Origin: Lophius americanus
Lineage: Eukaryota; Chordata; Actinopteri; Lophiiformes; Lophiidae
Length of the DNA: 64,000 bases
Reading direction: 5' to 3'
Assembly (NCBI GenBank): GCA_037951165.1
Contig: JBBDHG010000024.1
Coordinates: 5,671,001 to 5,735,000 of the forward strand
Shown: piece after piece, positions 11,725 to 24,984 of the stretch
How positions within the stretch are numbered: the first letter of the stretch is position 1
How the letters are laid out: every line of letters begins with the position of its first letter
Notes under the pieces: generated by a model
The model's input: the letters and a program-made list of their open reading frames with translations, nothing else
Told to the model about the DNA's origin: nothing
Database searches by the model: none
Program-made: the position numbers and the translations under genes

Positions 11725-14700
11725 ATGCCTTTGAGGACCGGACTTTTTCTCTTGATGGTGCTGAACGCATCTGCCTATGAATTAGATCAGAACGAGTCTT
11801 ATTCGCCCAGGAGAGCACGCTTCTCTGCCAACAGCCCTTGTAAGTAACACACTGTTCCCATTGCATATCTCGGAGTGCACTGCTTGTCTTTTTATTGACC
11901 ATTTCCACAATGCACAGCCTCACCTTTGCTTAAATACTATAAGGACATTTTTCTCACATTCTTTTGGCCTATGCAGCCTTTTCATTGTGGCGCTGGCGTT
12001 TATTCCCAGAGAAAAGCTGCAGGATTAACACTGTGGTTTTTGCTGGTGTCCTGCCGGCAACAGATGAGCATGGAGCTTGTTGCTGTCACCAGAGAGTGTG
12101 CAGACTGTGTCATGCTACGGTTCTTTTCTCGTGGCTTTACCTGCTGCATAGGTCCCACTGCTTAGCGTTATAGTGGACCTGATGATGGTTTTAAATGATT
12201 AAGCTGTAGCCCTCAAGAAAAAAAGTAGGATACTTCCTTTTCCACAATATTCACGAGTTTGTCAGGGATGCTGTGCGTTTTGGATAAATAAATACACCTC
12301 TGTTAGTTGCGATATACAGTCCATCCGAGAGAAGAAATATAACTGCAATGCATAAATTGTGCATAGCTTCCTTCAAATGTGGATTTCTCCGTATTAAGAC
12401 AAAGGTGCAGCTCAGTGAGGAGATGTAGTAGGTAAAAAGGATCCTGATTTGCTTCTGCAGAATTGCTTCATCATCATATCATTTGAAGCTGTCTCTCTGT
12501 ATTTTGAGAATAATCTCTGGCTCCTGATGGCAGGCAGACCTAATCTGATGGTGCGGGTCAACACAGGGCCCCCTGATTCCTGTGTGCCAAGTAGGCTAAG
12601 GATGTGCTGTGATGGTTATTACAAAGATTTTGAGTCAAGCAACTGGCCTTTGCAGGGGATTCTTGAATGAAACGGAAGGATAAGCTACTATTTGGATACT
12701 CTGATTTGAAGGTTTTATTCTGGTGTAAAATTCAAGTCAGTTTCATGGACCTAGAGCTGTGCTGTGATCTTTTTTAATGAGCTGGAGGGTAGCTGTTTTA
12801 TAGCTTTCAGTGATCAGGGTTACTTGTGGGTTAATCAGCCTAATAACTATTGCAGTCATGTGACATTCGTGGAATGAATACGGAAGCAATTTCTGAATGT
12901 GCTTTTCATTATGTGGAGTTTATTGGATTAATCCTGGATATTTAACTGCTCTGTGCTAAGTTAATATTTAAGAACATTGAAGTGGTGTGGAGGCCCCGGC
13001 TTGATAATTACAGCTTGTGTAAAGATTGTAGACAGAGCCTAATGGCAGTGTGTGTGTGCACAAGTGTTTATGTGGGTCGGCAGGCATGCCAACAATTTTC
13101 AGGAAGCTCTTAGGTATTTCTGGTGCTGTTCCTCCAAGCTCTGCTGAAAAGAGCCTAACAGTGGAATACAAGGTCCTTCCAAGTGAAAAGTGCACTTGTG
13201 CCAAATTGTGTCTGAGACTCTTGAGAGTTGTTAGGTATCCAGTTGAGTCGCTTTGCCCCGAGTGACTGCATGCCTTTTGTGAATTACCAAAGTATATAAA
13301 AAATCCCTTTTGTTCACCACATTTTTAAGGTGAAACCCTGGCAACGCTGGTGTAATGAGCTCAGTGAGTGTAGTGATTCCCAGTGAAGCCACTGTTGGCT
13401 CCCTGCTGATGATCCATTCTCTGTGCCCACAGCAGATGTGGCACGCTGTCTCAACAGTGCCCTCCAAGTTGGCTGCGGAGCTTTCGCCTGCCTGGAGAAC
13501 TCAACGTGTGACACAGATGGCATGCATGACATCTGCAAGTCCTTCCTATACAGTGCTGCTAAATTTGACACTCAGGTACACATTCTGATTATGCTTTTCT
13601 CTCTTTTGCCAGTCACAAATGGGTCACGTGAGATTACATCTGGTTAAGCATCAGGCATTCACTGCTGATTTTCTTTTTTGAACAGGGTAAAGCATTTGTG
13701 AAGGAGAGCCTTAAATGCATCGCAAATGGCATCACCTCAAAAGCATTCTCCACCATCCGCCGTTGTTCCGCCTTCCAAAGAATGATATCTGAAGTCCAGG
13801 AGGAGTGTTACAGTAAGCTGGACATCTGCACTGTGGCCCAATCGAATCCAGATGCTATTGGTGAAGTGGCACAGCTACCAAGTCACTTCCCCAATAGGTA
13901 AGCTCTTTCTCAACTGCATATTGGAGTAATGTTATGCTGACAATAAGACCCATTCTCAACCTGAGATGAGTTTATTTTCATATTTTGAAGCGTTGCAATG
14001 CTCTTAGCCTGGTTTTCTCCGGGAAAAATGACAATTGGGCAATAAATAGTGGCTTGTTGTTCCCAGTGAAGGACAAGTGTTTGAATTTTTCTCAAAACAG
14101 TAAATATTCATGATATAAGATGGCATGTTTCAAATATATGTTGGGACAGTGAATCAATATGGTATTCATTGCAGTTTACGTGTGGACACAAAAGTTACAG
14201 GAAGGGGAGATAGAGGGATTTGAGGGATAGAAAGCATTGCCAATCCCTTATGAATGACATTTGAATATACAGTATGTGTGCATAAACATTCATCCATCCG
14301 CCATAACAATAAAAGCACCTGCCGAATATCGTTTAGGTTCCATCATAGATGCAGTATGTTCTCCCAGAACAAGCTTTATCTTTTTCTGCAATTTGGTTAC
14401 AGTAGCTGTTCTGTACGATCATACGGCACGGGCTAGCCTTCAGAGCGATGGTGGCTCAGTTGGTAGAGCAGTTATCTGAAGGTTGGTGGTTCGATCCCCG
14501 GCCACTGCAGTCCAAAAATCAAAGAGCAAGATACTGAACCCCAGGTTGCTCCCGATGGCTGCTCCATTGGTGTGTGCATGAATGGTTATTGCTCCGGATG
14601 AGCAGCCTGTCATCACTATATGAATGCTTGTGTGAATGATTGAATACTGGCTCGAGTTGTAAAGCGCTTTGAGCGATCAAGCAGACTAGAAAATAAAAGC

Positions 14701-15266
14701 GCTATCCATTTAAAACATACTTGCATCTGGTAGCGTGCCCAATTTCCTTCTTCCAGAACAACATGAATAGAATGTTCACTTGCTGCCTAATGTAGGCTTC
14801 CCAATGGAAGGTCCCATTGTAACAAGATAATCAATGCACTTCACCTGTTTATAATGTTATTGCTAACTGGTGAATATCAAGATTAGAATGGCTTGAGGGT
14901 AGAACATTGTGAAATATGTTTGGTTTTGAGCTTTAAGAAGACACTGTGATTCTTTGTTATCTTAGGTTTTATGGTAAGCTTCTACAGAGCCTGATGGACT
15001 GTGATGAGGACACGGTGGATCGTGTAAGGACCAGCATGGTGTCACGGCTGGGCCCAGAGATGACCATGCTTATTCAGCTGCTGCAGAACAAGCCCTGCCC
15101 ATCCACTGCTGTGGCTGCAGCTGCCGCCATCCCAACTGGAGTGGAAGGCCGTGGGAGCTGGCGCTGGTCCATGGGTCCCCATATGTACAAGATTCAGCCT
15201 AATCTGCGCAACAGAGACTCTGCCAGTAGTTTTGGCAAAAGGCGCGATGCCAGTGACAACTCCTAA
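11725..15266 (+). CDS. stc1: Stanniocalcin 1
   Basis: Secreted homodimeric glycoprotein hormone; in fish it restrains calcium uptake and affects phosphate handling. The coding exons are 11725-11839, 13433-13575, 13686-13897 and 14966-15266. All introns are GT-AG and the joined frame is 256 codons. Exons 2 and 3 (143 and 212 bp) match the usual STC1 exon sizes. Residues 1-17 form a signal peptide, and RRAR at 29-32 precedes the expected mature start FSANSP. Eleven cysteines, the normal STC1 number, include C44, C53, C58, C64 and C73. N61-S-T is the conserved glycosylation site. Downstream come FVKESLKC and EECYSKLD blocks. The C-terminal tail is alanine-rich and ends with a GKRR motif. I chose the ATG at 11725 because it starts directly at the signal peptide and has A at -3; an in-frame ATG at 11662 has weak context. 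The paralogue stc1l is the alternative, but linkage favours stc1. Confidence 0.96.
14443..14717 (+). mobile_element. tRNA-derived SINE in stc1 intron 3
   Basis: The head reads like a tRNA: an A box (TGGCTCAGTTGG, 14452-14463) and a B box (GGTTCGATCCC, 14488-14498) are spaced as in RNA polymerase III promoters. The body ends with TAAAGCGCTTTGAGCGATC and AAAGCGCTATCCATTTA, the tail type seen in several fish SINE families. It is a SINE rather than a tRNA gene, since no cloverleaf 3' half follows the B box. Confidence 0.85.
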
Positions 15267-18200
15267 CTTCCTCTCAGATTCCACACAGTCCTCTAAACAT
15301 AATGAAAGCTCCTCTATTCCCTAGTGGTGATAAATTACATTCCTCCACTAGACTGGAAGTTGCAGAAAAATGCACCTCTAGGGAATGCTGGAACGCCGTT
15401 GATTTGATATCAGAGTTTGATTATTGATATGTTGTATATTATACACTTTAGGCTTCAGAGAACCCCCCCCCCCCCCCTTCCATCCACTGTTTTTGAACGT
15501 GTCCGCTCACGGTTAGTGTTGAATATGTGGCTTGTTGCGTCTGCGCAACACAGTTCTGCTCATTTCTCTTTACCTACATATCCTTAAGATGTCTTTTGAT
15601 GCCAAGAAAAAAAAAAAAAACTCGGGAGCACAAGTACTTTAAAAAGATATATACACAAATCTCATAATCCAGACATTTATTCATGAATAGAAAACAGTAG
15701 ATGGATTATTAATTTTTAATTAATAGGAAAATTAGTGCTAGATGTATTGCAGCGATGAACCAGTCAAATTGTAAGCATGTGATGTGGAAAATCTGTTTTC
15801 TGAAACTAGCATAAAAGTTCCATGTACTGTATACTAAGTTACCTGAGACAGCCATTGCTAGCCCTCTAAGAGAGTGCGCTAATACGGAATGAGATCTGCA
15901 AAGGCTTCACTGTAACCAATGATAGGTTACCTTAAACTGACCAAAAAACTACAAACTGCCCAAAATGCTATTCATGAAATACCAAAATAGTGTATAGCTA
16001 TAAGCACTTAATATTGTTTTGTGTTCTGATGGCAGATGTAGCCACAGTAATGTGATTCAAATCATATCCTGCACATGAGGATTTTCCAGGTCATGGCCAA
16101 ACCTAGCTGTCATGAGTCCATTTTGCATATCTCGTATGCAAACACTTTTAATGCATATGACTATTGAGCTCCGCAGTGTATGTGGGACCATGTTAGTGGA
16201 ATCGTGATCCTTGCTCTGTGCGCGTGATGCAGTAGTGCGTGTCGAGTAGCTTATTAGCGCGTTCACAGACGAGACGGAGAGCAGCCATCGTCTCGGATTG
16301 ATGATCGTCATCCTCTCTGAGGTGGAAAACGTGAGATACAAGCTGGCTTTCAGTGTGTGAAATAGAGAATGACTATTTTGAAAACAAAAAATAAGCCTTG
16401 TTGGAATGATATTTATTTTCCTACTATATTATTTAAGTTTTGGGTTTTTTTCGTTATTTTAATGCATTGTAGTTTTTATAAGTTCACAGATTTAACAAGC
16501 AGTTCAGTTGTGGCTCCTATTTGAACATGAGCTCTGTGCCAAAAGAAGAAAAAAGTGAGCTTACAGTCTGGTGACTGAACTGGACCCACGTCATGACTCT
16601 GTGCTGGCCATAGGGGAACGAGTTTGCTCATTCAAGTTAGGTTGTCTGCTTCATGGGTGTTGGACCACAAAACACGATAGCTTTATATTGAGACACGTTT
16701 TGGTTTTACAGCTGTTAGATGCCCTTTTTTGTGCATATTATTGAACATTGATGGAGTTAAATCATAGTAAGACAAACACCTGCATCAAGACCCCTCAAAT
16801 ATGGTTCTGAACTAGCTTGTGGTGCTCCTCTCTGTAGGATGAGGGGATGAAAAATACATTTTCCTGAGCTTTAGAATCAGCATAAGTGATTATCCTCCTT
16901 TATTTTATTTGGTTAATCATATCCCAAACATTAGCTAGACAGATAAAGAAGGGAAGTAACAAAATGTTATCTTAGTACACAACTGTAGTATCTGTGCCGG
17001 CTTTTTTGTTATAAAGTCATTGTTGGAAATGTTGTGATTATAGTAAGTTAATATTAATTTGCTTTATTGGTTGTATTCAGTTTAAGATTGAATTTAGAGG
17101 GACCTGTAAGCAAGTAACCAAGCACAAGTCATCAGTCACCGTTTTCCACCTGAACCCCGATTCAAACTATTTCAAATATAGCACAAAATAATGTATCCAT
17201 GCAGGAGCACAATATATGTTTTCAGGTTAAAGATATAAGAAAGTTAAAGGACCAAACTGTATCTATCTTTATTCCATAAAACATGACAAATGAAGGGTGG
17301 GCTCAACAGAACCCCATATCTAAGGCCCAGAAGATCCATAAACCTGGTTTACTTACTGAGTCAGTAAGTAATTGTCAGTAAAGCTTTTAATAGGAAAGCT
17401 ACCATTGTGTTATTTTGCCATTTGTTGGTTCATTGCGAGAATTCAGTAGATGTTCAGGTGTGTTTCAGCAAGGAAAGAAGCTCATGTTAGTTTCTTCGTA
17501 TCAGGTGATGGTTCCAAACGTACATCAATCCGACAAATGACATAATGAAGTGAAACATTTTTCAGACAAGACTTCAGGTTTTGTAGCCTTCAGACACTGA
17601 GACAATCATTCAGAATCTGTAGATCAGTAGAGTCCCGTCACTGAGAGGAGCCTTCATGCTGGTGTTTGTTTGATCTATACCTGGGAGATAGAAGCTGGTT
17701 TGTTGCTATAAGTTTCAGTGACATCATCAGTGGCTCGGGTTAGTTTGTGTTTAAGAGGAAACTGCAAATGTTTGTGCACATGCAATGCAATATAGAGATT
17801 AACTTTGAACAGGGACTGGGCTCAGTTCACTCTTAAGCAGTTCTAATTACAAAATAAACTTTCCTAAATGTCAAGCCTTGCAAATCTGTAGTCTTTAAGA
17901 ATAGTTTTTCAGCCAAACCGTATGGATTTTTGGGCAAAAAGGTTCTTATCTGCTGTCTTTGGCTGTCATTATCATTTTCTATTCTGAGTAAAGGAATTGA
18001 ACCTGATTCTGTTGTATTGAAAAGTGAATTTGTATATTGTCCGGCACTGGTAGGAGTGAAGCACAGACCAGAAATACAGATGTCAAGGTCAATGTAATAG
18101 CTGTTTAAAGAATTCAAAACTATGCAATAATCTCACTCAGAAAGGGTTAACAGCAACACATACATCAACCTTTATTTCATTCAATGCCAGCTGATGCTGT

Positions 18201-19390
18201 GTGAATAAAGCAGCACCATGTACGCTCTTATACTGCAATGGAGGTGTGAAGGCATAGCTTCTCTATTGCTTTGCGAATTTTGTAATTTCTTTTTTTCAGT
18301 GAATATTTCGTCTGTCTTTTGGTTCGAAAGGACAGCAGTTTTAGAAGGAATCACTTGGGAAGTTAAGAGCTACAGTCACACTGTAATATATCCTAGCTTA
18401 ATATTTTATGTTAAATATGCACTTTGCATCTTAACCACTATAAAGGGCATTGAAACATTCTGCACATGTGCAATTGCGACATGTTTTATTTACCCAGTGA
18501 ATGGAAATCGGTTGGAGAATTTTGCATCCTGAAGGGTCAGGGCTTCTTCATGTACTATCGATACATATGTCTGTATCTTTGTTGTCCATGGGTAAATCCA
18601 AAACCCAACAGCTGCTGCTAAACTGTTACTTCCCTGTATGATGCTGTCCAGATGCCCCTCCACGGTGGCTTCCCAACAACAGACCACCTTCACAGTTAAA
18701 CACCTCAACGTCCACCCGTGTCTTCATATTTATGTTGTAGGAAAGCTCCTATTGTTAAACATATTTGGCAACAGCAGACTGACTGTTCCTCCATTGAGTC
18801 AAATGTAATGGTGATTTCAGAGAATGTACCTGTATACCGAATGTCTGTTTCAACGAGAACATGCCCACGTTAGGTGAACCATTAAGGCTGATTGGAAAGT
18901 AAAAAGACGTTCACTCACTTTTTTGTTTTTCGATTGAAGCGAAAGGGTGCTTAAGGTGGAGCACTGTTAATCGACCCATGGTGAGTACTGTGACCCTGTT
19001 TCTCCTGTTAACACTAGAGGCTCAAGACTCCCTCACTTCTGGCACTTCATGGTACTTTTTCCTCTCAAGACTTGAAATAGATTAATAAATGTGCTTAAAC
19101 AAAATCGACAAGCTTCAGTGACTAGTAAAGTTTATTTTGTATTCACATATGAGTGAGTTATTTTACTATCAGATTCAAAATGTTATCAAGAATTTAAAGA
19201 GATTATTGAAGTTTCTGATGCGATGTAAGGCATGACCCTTGTAAATCACTTGCACTTTAAGATACACCCATATACATATATACCCATAATGTGTATGTTT
19301 GGGTTTTTCCTCTGTACTGAAAGTTATGAAAGATACAAATGCATCAATTGTGTCTCTTTTGCTGATCAGAAATAAATATTTATCAAGATA
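15267..19390 (+). other. stc1: Probable stc1 3' UTR and downstream sequence
   Basis: No other gene is seen for 4.1 kb after the stc1 stop codon. A run of 15 C (15463-15477) and poly-A (15605-15620) lie early in it. A canonical AATAAA at 19371-19376 is followed by a GT-rich stretch. Mammalian STC1 has a multi-kilobase 3' UTR, so transcription through to this signal is plausible. This rests on inference; nearer weak signals could also be used. Confidence 0.4.
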
Positions 19391-20529
19391 TCATGAAATG
19401 TGATGCTCTGCTCTTGTTTCACCTGTTCTGATCCATCATCACCCACAGATCTGCCACTTTATAAGGAATCATATTAATCTAATGGTGGTGCAGTGGTACC
19501 CTCAACGTTTCACGAGGAGAGACCCTAAAGGGAAAAATTCCACCGCAGATAGCGGAATTCATCCCAGGGGACATAATCTGATGCAGACTGTTTTAAAATA
19601 TTTGATTGTTAGAAATGTTTGTTTTCAAAAATATAAGTCAATTTTGCATAAATTCTGTCATGATTCATAAATTCAATAATGAAAATGAAATATTCTCTAT
19701 TTGGATTAGGAAACCTTGGAAACCTTAGGATACTCTGCACTTTGACTGAAACCCAACAGTTAAATGAATACAAGCTGATGAATACTGTGTTTTCCCTTCT
19801 TCTATACTGGTTAGAATAGCATGTCTCATGAAAACCAACTTAAATATATCAAACTTTTTTTTTTTTTAAACTGCAGTGACCTTAAAAATTGTGGAAGTTT
19901 CAAAGACCTGCATCATTTTCTAAAATACTCATGCTGGGTATGTTTTTACTGCTGATTCATTTCAGCCCTGCCCCTTCTGGCAAACAACCAATTCTACTTA
20001 TTTATAATTGTGTCACCATGACACTATATGGCATTTCTAATTTCCTCAGCTAGATATGGTACTTGGAAACAGGTTCAGTCATCAAGTTGCCATATCCCAA
20101 ATGGCTCCACCCGCCACCAGCTTTCAAAGAGCTGTAGTAATGACGTCTGTCTGTTCAACCCTAAATACCTTGTCATAAACTCAAGCCAATCGCTAAAGAC
20201 TTTCAAAGTTTGACCAAGATCTCAATCTGAGACAATGGCACCCCAATGCCACCAACATTTCCATTTAATGCAAATTTAAGATTTCTTTCACCAAGCCCAG
20301 TGCAGTTAGGAGGGGGGCCTTCAACATGGGGTAATCTAGAGCCAGCACCTATGGTTCTGCTTAGAGTGAGATCCAGGCTTGCAACATTAATTGAAATGTA
20401 ATGGTTTCATCTGCAATTACTGATTTTGCTGCAACTTGGGGGCCGCAGGCACAAGCTATGGCTCTAAAACAGTATAGGCAATTCTGCTGCCTTATAAGTT
20501 CAAATCTACCTTACCTTACTTATTACCTT
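19391..20529. other. Intergenic, nothing recognised
   Basis: AT-rich sequence with poly-T at 19858-19868. No coding or repeat signature that I can support. Confidence 0.4.
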
Positions 20530-20955
20530 TTATTATAAGATCTCTCTCCTCACTCTCCAGTGCATGCATGGCAACGCAACCCCCTACCTAAAAGAACTAC
20601 TCACCCCACTGACCTCAACACGATCTCTCCGTTCTACCCACTCATACCGCCTCCTCCTTCCCGGACTAAGCTCAGCACCATGGGTGATCGGGCCTTCTGT
20701 TCTGCTGCCCCTCGTCTGTGGAATGCCCTCCCTGACCATCTGAGGGCTCCACAGACGACTGACACATTTAAAAAAGGACCTTTTTAGCAGAACCTATAAC
20801 TTTAATTAATATTGCTGCTTTTTGGTCATGTTTTTATGTAGTTATTATTTTATTTTGTCTTGATGCTTTTATCTGCTTTTACTTTGTAGCACTTTCAGAT
20901 TTGATCCAAATGTAAAGTGCATTATAAATTAAATGTATTATTATTGTTATTATTA
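20530..20955 (+). pseudogene. 3' end of an L2-like LINE
   Basis: One frame reads MGDRAFCSAAPRLWNALPDH near 20680-20740 and continues with LRAPQTTDTFKKG. This is the C-terminal signature of fish L2/CR1-like LINE proteins. Just before it, other frames give LHGNATP- and TRSLRSTHS-like text from the same region. The 3' UTR ends in TAAAGTGCATTATAAATTAA followed by an ATT-type simple repeat (20938-20957). It is a 5'-truncated dead copy. Confidence 0.8.
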
Positions 20956-21082
20956 CTGGCTCTGTGTGGACTGGGAAAAAGGTTAACACTAGGCCACAAT
21001 CAAGCCAGATCAGGCTAGATTGGCCCCGATCTGATAGAAACCACCATCATTTCCTAGAAGTATAAATAACCCTCCTACATTT

Positions 21083-21128
21083 TATTTATAAAGTGCATTA
21101 TAAATTAAATGTATTATTATTATTATTA
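21083..21128 (+). repeat. Second copy of the LINE 3' tail
   Basis: AAAGTGCATTATAAATTAAA plus TGTATTATTATTATTATT repeats the end of the LINE copy that finishes at 20957, about 180 bp upstream, but without any protein-coding part. Confidence 0.75.
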
Positions 21129-21589
21129 AATCTAACGTAGTTGCTTTTTTATATCTGTTTTTGGTCTCCACCATCCGCGCACTGTCTACGACTGCTTGTT
21201 CTTTGCAGCGTGGTTGCCATCATGAAAAAATTATCATATAGGTATCCATCAATATTGGCTGCCAGTTAATGACAGGTGACATGTTCATCAAGTACATGAT
21301 AATTTGGTCTAATTTGGCTCTTGGTCTGCTAAATGTTCCATTATGTTCACCAGCCAGCTGCTAACTTTGCCCAGCTGTTATCAGCTGCCGGATTCTGGCT
21401 AGGTATCATGCTTTGGTATTTTCTGGTGAGCCAAAACAGCTAAGTTGTTTCACAGAAAACCAAAATTAGAAACATATTCTGCAAGACCATCTTCGTGAAC
21501 AAACCCTGTCTGTTCGCTGATGGTCTAAATATATTAGTTATTGAATATACTATATAGAGAGAAATCCTTAGTCCTGAGGGTTTATAATA

Positions 21590-22920
21590 TTCCACTTTGC
21601 TAGCACACGATTTGTTTCCCTCCTCAGATTAGATGCTTTGTGTTTCTCTCAGCTTCCTTTTGCTGAGACGATGGTCTATATATCGCATTATGTAACCTGA
21701 TAATTACAGGAAAGCAAATTCCTTCCAGTAAAGCAAAAATAATCTGTCACACCCGACACACATCTTAACGCTATAACATGTTTTGGTTTACCTCCTCCTC
21801 TTAATATATACATATGACAGATCCTGCAGGACCCTGAAAGGCCGGTGAAGATGAAAATTAACTTTTCTTAAACTTGAGCACAAATGAGCTGAAACTGCAA
21901 AGTGCTTGTTTGGTTGAAGACCCTGAGGAAAAGAGAGGGCAGAACGCAAAAGTGCTCCATGGACGCTAATCTAAGGCAGAGGGAGATATAATTTCATGCC
22001 TATTTAGAGAAGAGTCCTGAAGGGTTTTTTCATCAGCCGCTCTCCAGTCTCATGGATAGGTGATGCAGCAGCTCTGCAAAAAGGTTCTATCATCTCCTCC
22101 TTTAAAGAGACATTCACTCTCATCAATGAACTCAGCACTAGACTGACGGGCAGAACAAACTGCTTTCAGATTTTTCTCTCTCCGGCCAATTTGAAAGTCT
22201 CTCACTGAGGCTTTTTGACATCAGCAGTTATGTAGTAGGCAAATTTTGAAAGCAATTGGGAAGCAATTACTGCTTTCAACACAGAGAAACATCTTGTTGC
22301 CAGGAAACATTTGAGAGATTCGAATGCTTCATTTTCATGCTGTCCAAAGCTTCCACGCATGTATATCTGTCAAATAAGAGCAATGATTGCATATATTTCC
22401 TATGGAGACACAACGTTACAGCTTGTTTTTCTCTCTTATTACCTATCTAATTCCACACAAACTGACCACTGTTTCTAACAGAGGAGGCCAGTGAATCCAT
22501 ATTACATGAATAGTGTCAGCAATTTGATGGGACAAATGAACAATGCAGTGTGGTTTGTGCGGTATGGCAATTGCCTCTACCCTCTCCCAGTGTGTTTTAT
22601 ATTCATTATGTCTCTTTCTTTCCCATGGAACTTGTGGCGTATTCATCAGCAGTGTGACAAATTAGATGTGCAGTGAAATGGAGTATGACTGAGAGCAGAG
22701 GAAGATTAGATCCACTCCAATCACTATCTCTTCATTTCTATGGGGAAATACCCAAGGACGGGCTAAGAAAATTAGATCAAATTTTACTGAAGAAAGTGCT
22801 GGAGTTGAAGGGTATGAAATATGAAACAGAGCCGTTTCCATTTCAAAGCATCCTTAGATTTGTCCCGGAATCAAATCCAATGCAGGTTTGTTGGTTCTGG
22901 ATATGCAGAATATATTAAAG
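21590..22920. promoter_or_regulatory. Candidate conserved non-coding block
   Basis: About 1.3 kb of complex, repeat-free sequence with balanced composition stands out in the low-complexity intergenic region. No frame looks like an exon. Blocks near 22030-22230 and 22490-22700 look the most constrained in style. It lies between stc1 and nkx2.7, where developmental enhancers would be expected. No alignment was available, so this is a proposal only. Confidence 0.25.
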
Positions 22921-24984
22921 TAAACAATTAATCTGCAAATAAAGTAAAGTTAGACATAAATAGTGTAGGTTTACTTTGTTTTGTAGAATACAATGCTATT
23001 TGTTCCTTGATGTGTGCTTAAGTATTAGCCAGTCACATTGATGGAGACATGATTCATCATATTCAGTCTTCTTCTGCAGAACCTGACCGTTTTAACGGCT
23101 CTTAAGCTCAACGTTTGGCTGGAAAACATTGGCAGGTTTCAGCAATGTGGATTGAGTAATGTTCCACAATGTTAAGCAAGACATAGTTCACAACTTTTCT
23201 TGATACCATTTAAAATTGACTTACATCACAGAATGTCCTAAACCAGGGCTGGGCAGATACTTCAGCCAGTACTTGCGCTCATGAACTGTCCTTGAAAACA
23301 TCATGTACAGTCATGTTGCTCCGTGCTCAGTGGTGGTAATTGCAAGCAGGGCAGAATGGAAGAAAATGAATTGCCAAAAAGGGACTCAGCTAGAGGAGCT
23401 TGTACATGAAATGAATGCCTTGTCTGTCATTTCAAAGGTAAGCCCACCAACCTGTTGTACTTTAATCACGCTGCAGAGTATGAACAATGCGTTGTTGTCG
23501 CAAAGAGGAGTATTTAAAAGTGGCACACAATATGCAGAGAGATGGAAGAACTAACTGATGCCAATTCATAATACGCCATGAGAGATATGGCTCCTCTAGC
23601 TGCTGTGGAACATAGTTTGTTTGAACATCTGGTTAGAGCCACTAAGACAGGACAGTGGTATACAACATGTAGTAGCTTCTGAACTCAAACCTATAGGGTT
23701 CTTTGCAGTCACTTCTGATCTATAGTCTGAGCTCACAAAAGAGGAAAAAATATCAGACTCTTTCAGTAGCAAGCAATTTTTCTTGAAAAGTTTGAAATCA
23801 TTGTGATAATGGTTTTCATCCATTAAATCACCGAGCTCTAACTTAGCTTGATAATCACTGCAAGATTTCATGTGTGCAAAATAGCTAAGTCAGATGCACA
23901 GTCCAGGGGTAATTCTGGTATCTGAGCAATATGGGGGGGTTCAGCATCTAATGAGAATGAGACATGCCAAGACATGCCCTCCCCCCACCCCCACCCCCCC
24001 GTCCCCCCCCACCACCAACACCACCACCACCCCCACCCCATTTCATCAGTTGTTTTCTGTCAGCAGGATTACACATAAAAACCATCAGAAAGATTTGCAT
24101 AAACCTTGGCTTAAGGGTTGGGCATATGACGAGGAAGCACCATTAACTTTGGTGTGGAGCCTCTAGGAGTGTGATTAAACTTGAAGGGACTGGTGTTTAT
24201 GTAGCTTACTGGTACTTACATTTTTGTTTATTACGCATCAACTACTGGTGCTGTCGTTACGCTCTGCTAAACATTAAAAGTGACTCATTACATGTGTATT
24301 GTCAAGTTCCACGTCAAATACCACAATTAATCAACAGTAAATAACAAATACCAGCATGCAGACATGTAAACAAAAGAAGTAGGTGGCACATGTAAGTATG
24401 TAACAAAAGACCAGGGTTTTTATGGTACAATTGGGACATTTTAATACATAAAAATTAACGACAATCCGACTGTTCAATGCAGTAAATGAAAGACATGTTG
24501 TCAATGACTGATAAGAAAGTGCACATATTCATCCTTCTGTAGGAGTCTTTGGAATCAGAACAATGTGACAGAGACATCTAGTGGCTGAACCCGGTTCCTC
24601 CAGTGTCGTTCTTCATACAGGACACACAACCTCATCTCATCTAATTCCATACTTTGCTCTATCATTTCATCTATAAATGTCTTCATAAAGCAAAGACAGC
24701 AAACGATCATTACATACTGAATTAAATTATTTGAATTATTATACATTTTATATCTTGTTTTGTATGTTTTTGTTGTGTTCGGACCCCAGGACAGGTGGCT
24801 GGTACATTAATGACAGGTAATGGGGATCCAAATAGATCAATAAATAAAGAATTTTTGGTTTAAAAAAAATCATCTAATCAGTTACTCTGTTATATATTCC
24901 CAGCCAAGTACACAAAGTAAAGATACCTGGGATATTTCATGTATATTTAAAGACAATGTTGAATCTCATGAGAACTAAATGAGA
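22921..24984. other. Intergenic with a C-rich tract
   Basis: No gene is seen. A run of C blocks separated by single A or GT occupies about 23979-24040; its complementary strand has several G runs able to form a G-quadruplex. The rest is unremarkable AT-rich sequence. Confidence 0.5.

Noticed and set aside
14443..14515. tRNA gene
   Set aside because: A and B boxes are present, but the 3' half does not complete a cloverleaf and a SINE body follows.
20560..20787. Small proline-rich gene
   Set aside because: It is the C-terminal end of an L2-like LINE with the matching 3' tail.
23894..24166. Proline/threonine-rich frames
   Set aside because: Caused by the C-rich simple sequence; no start, splice or homology support.
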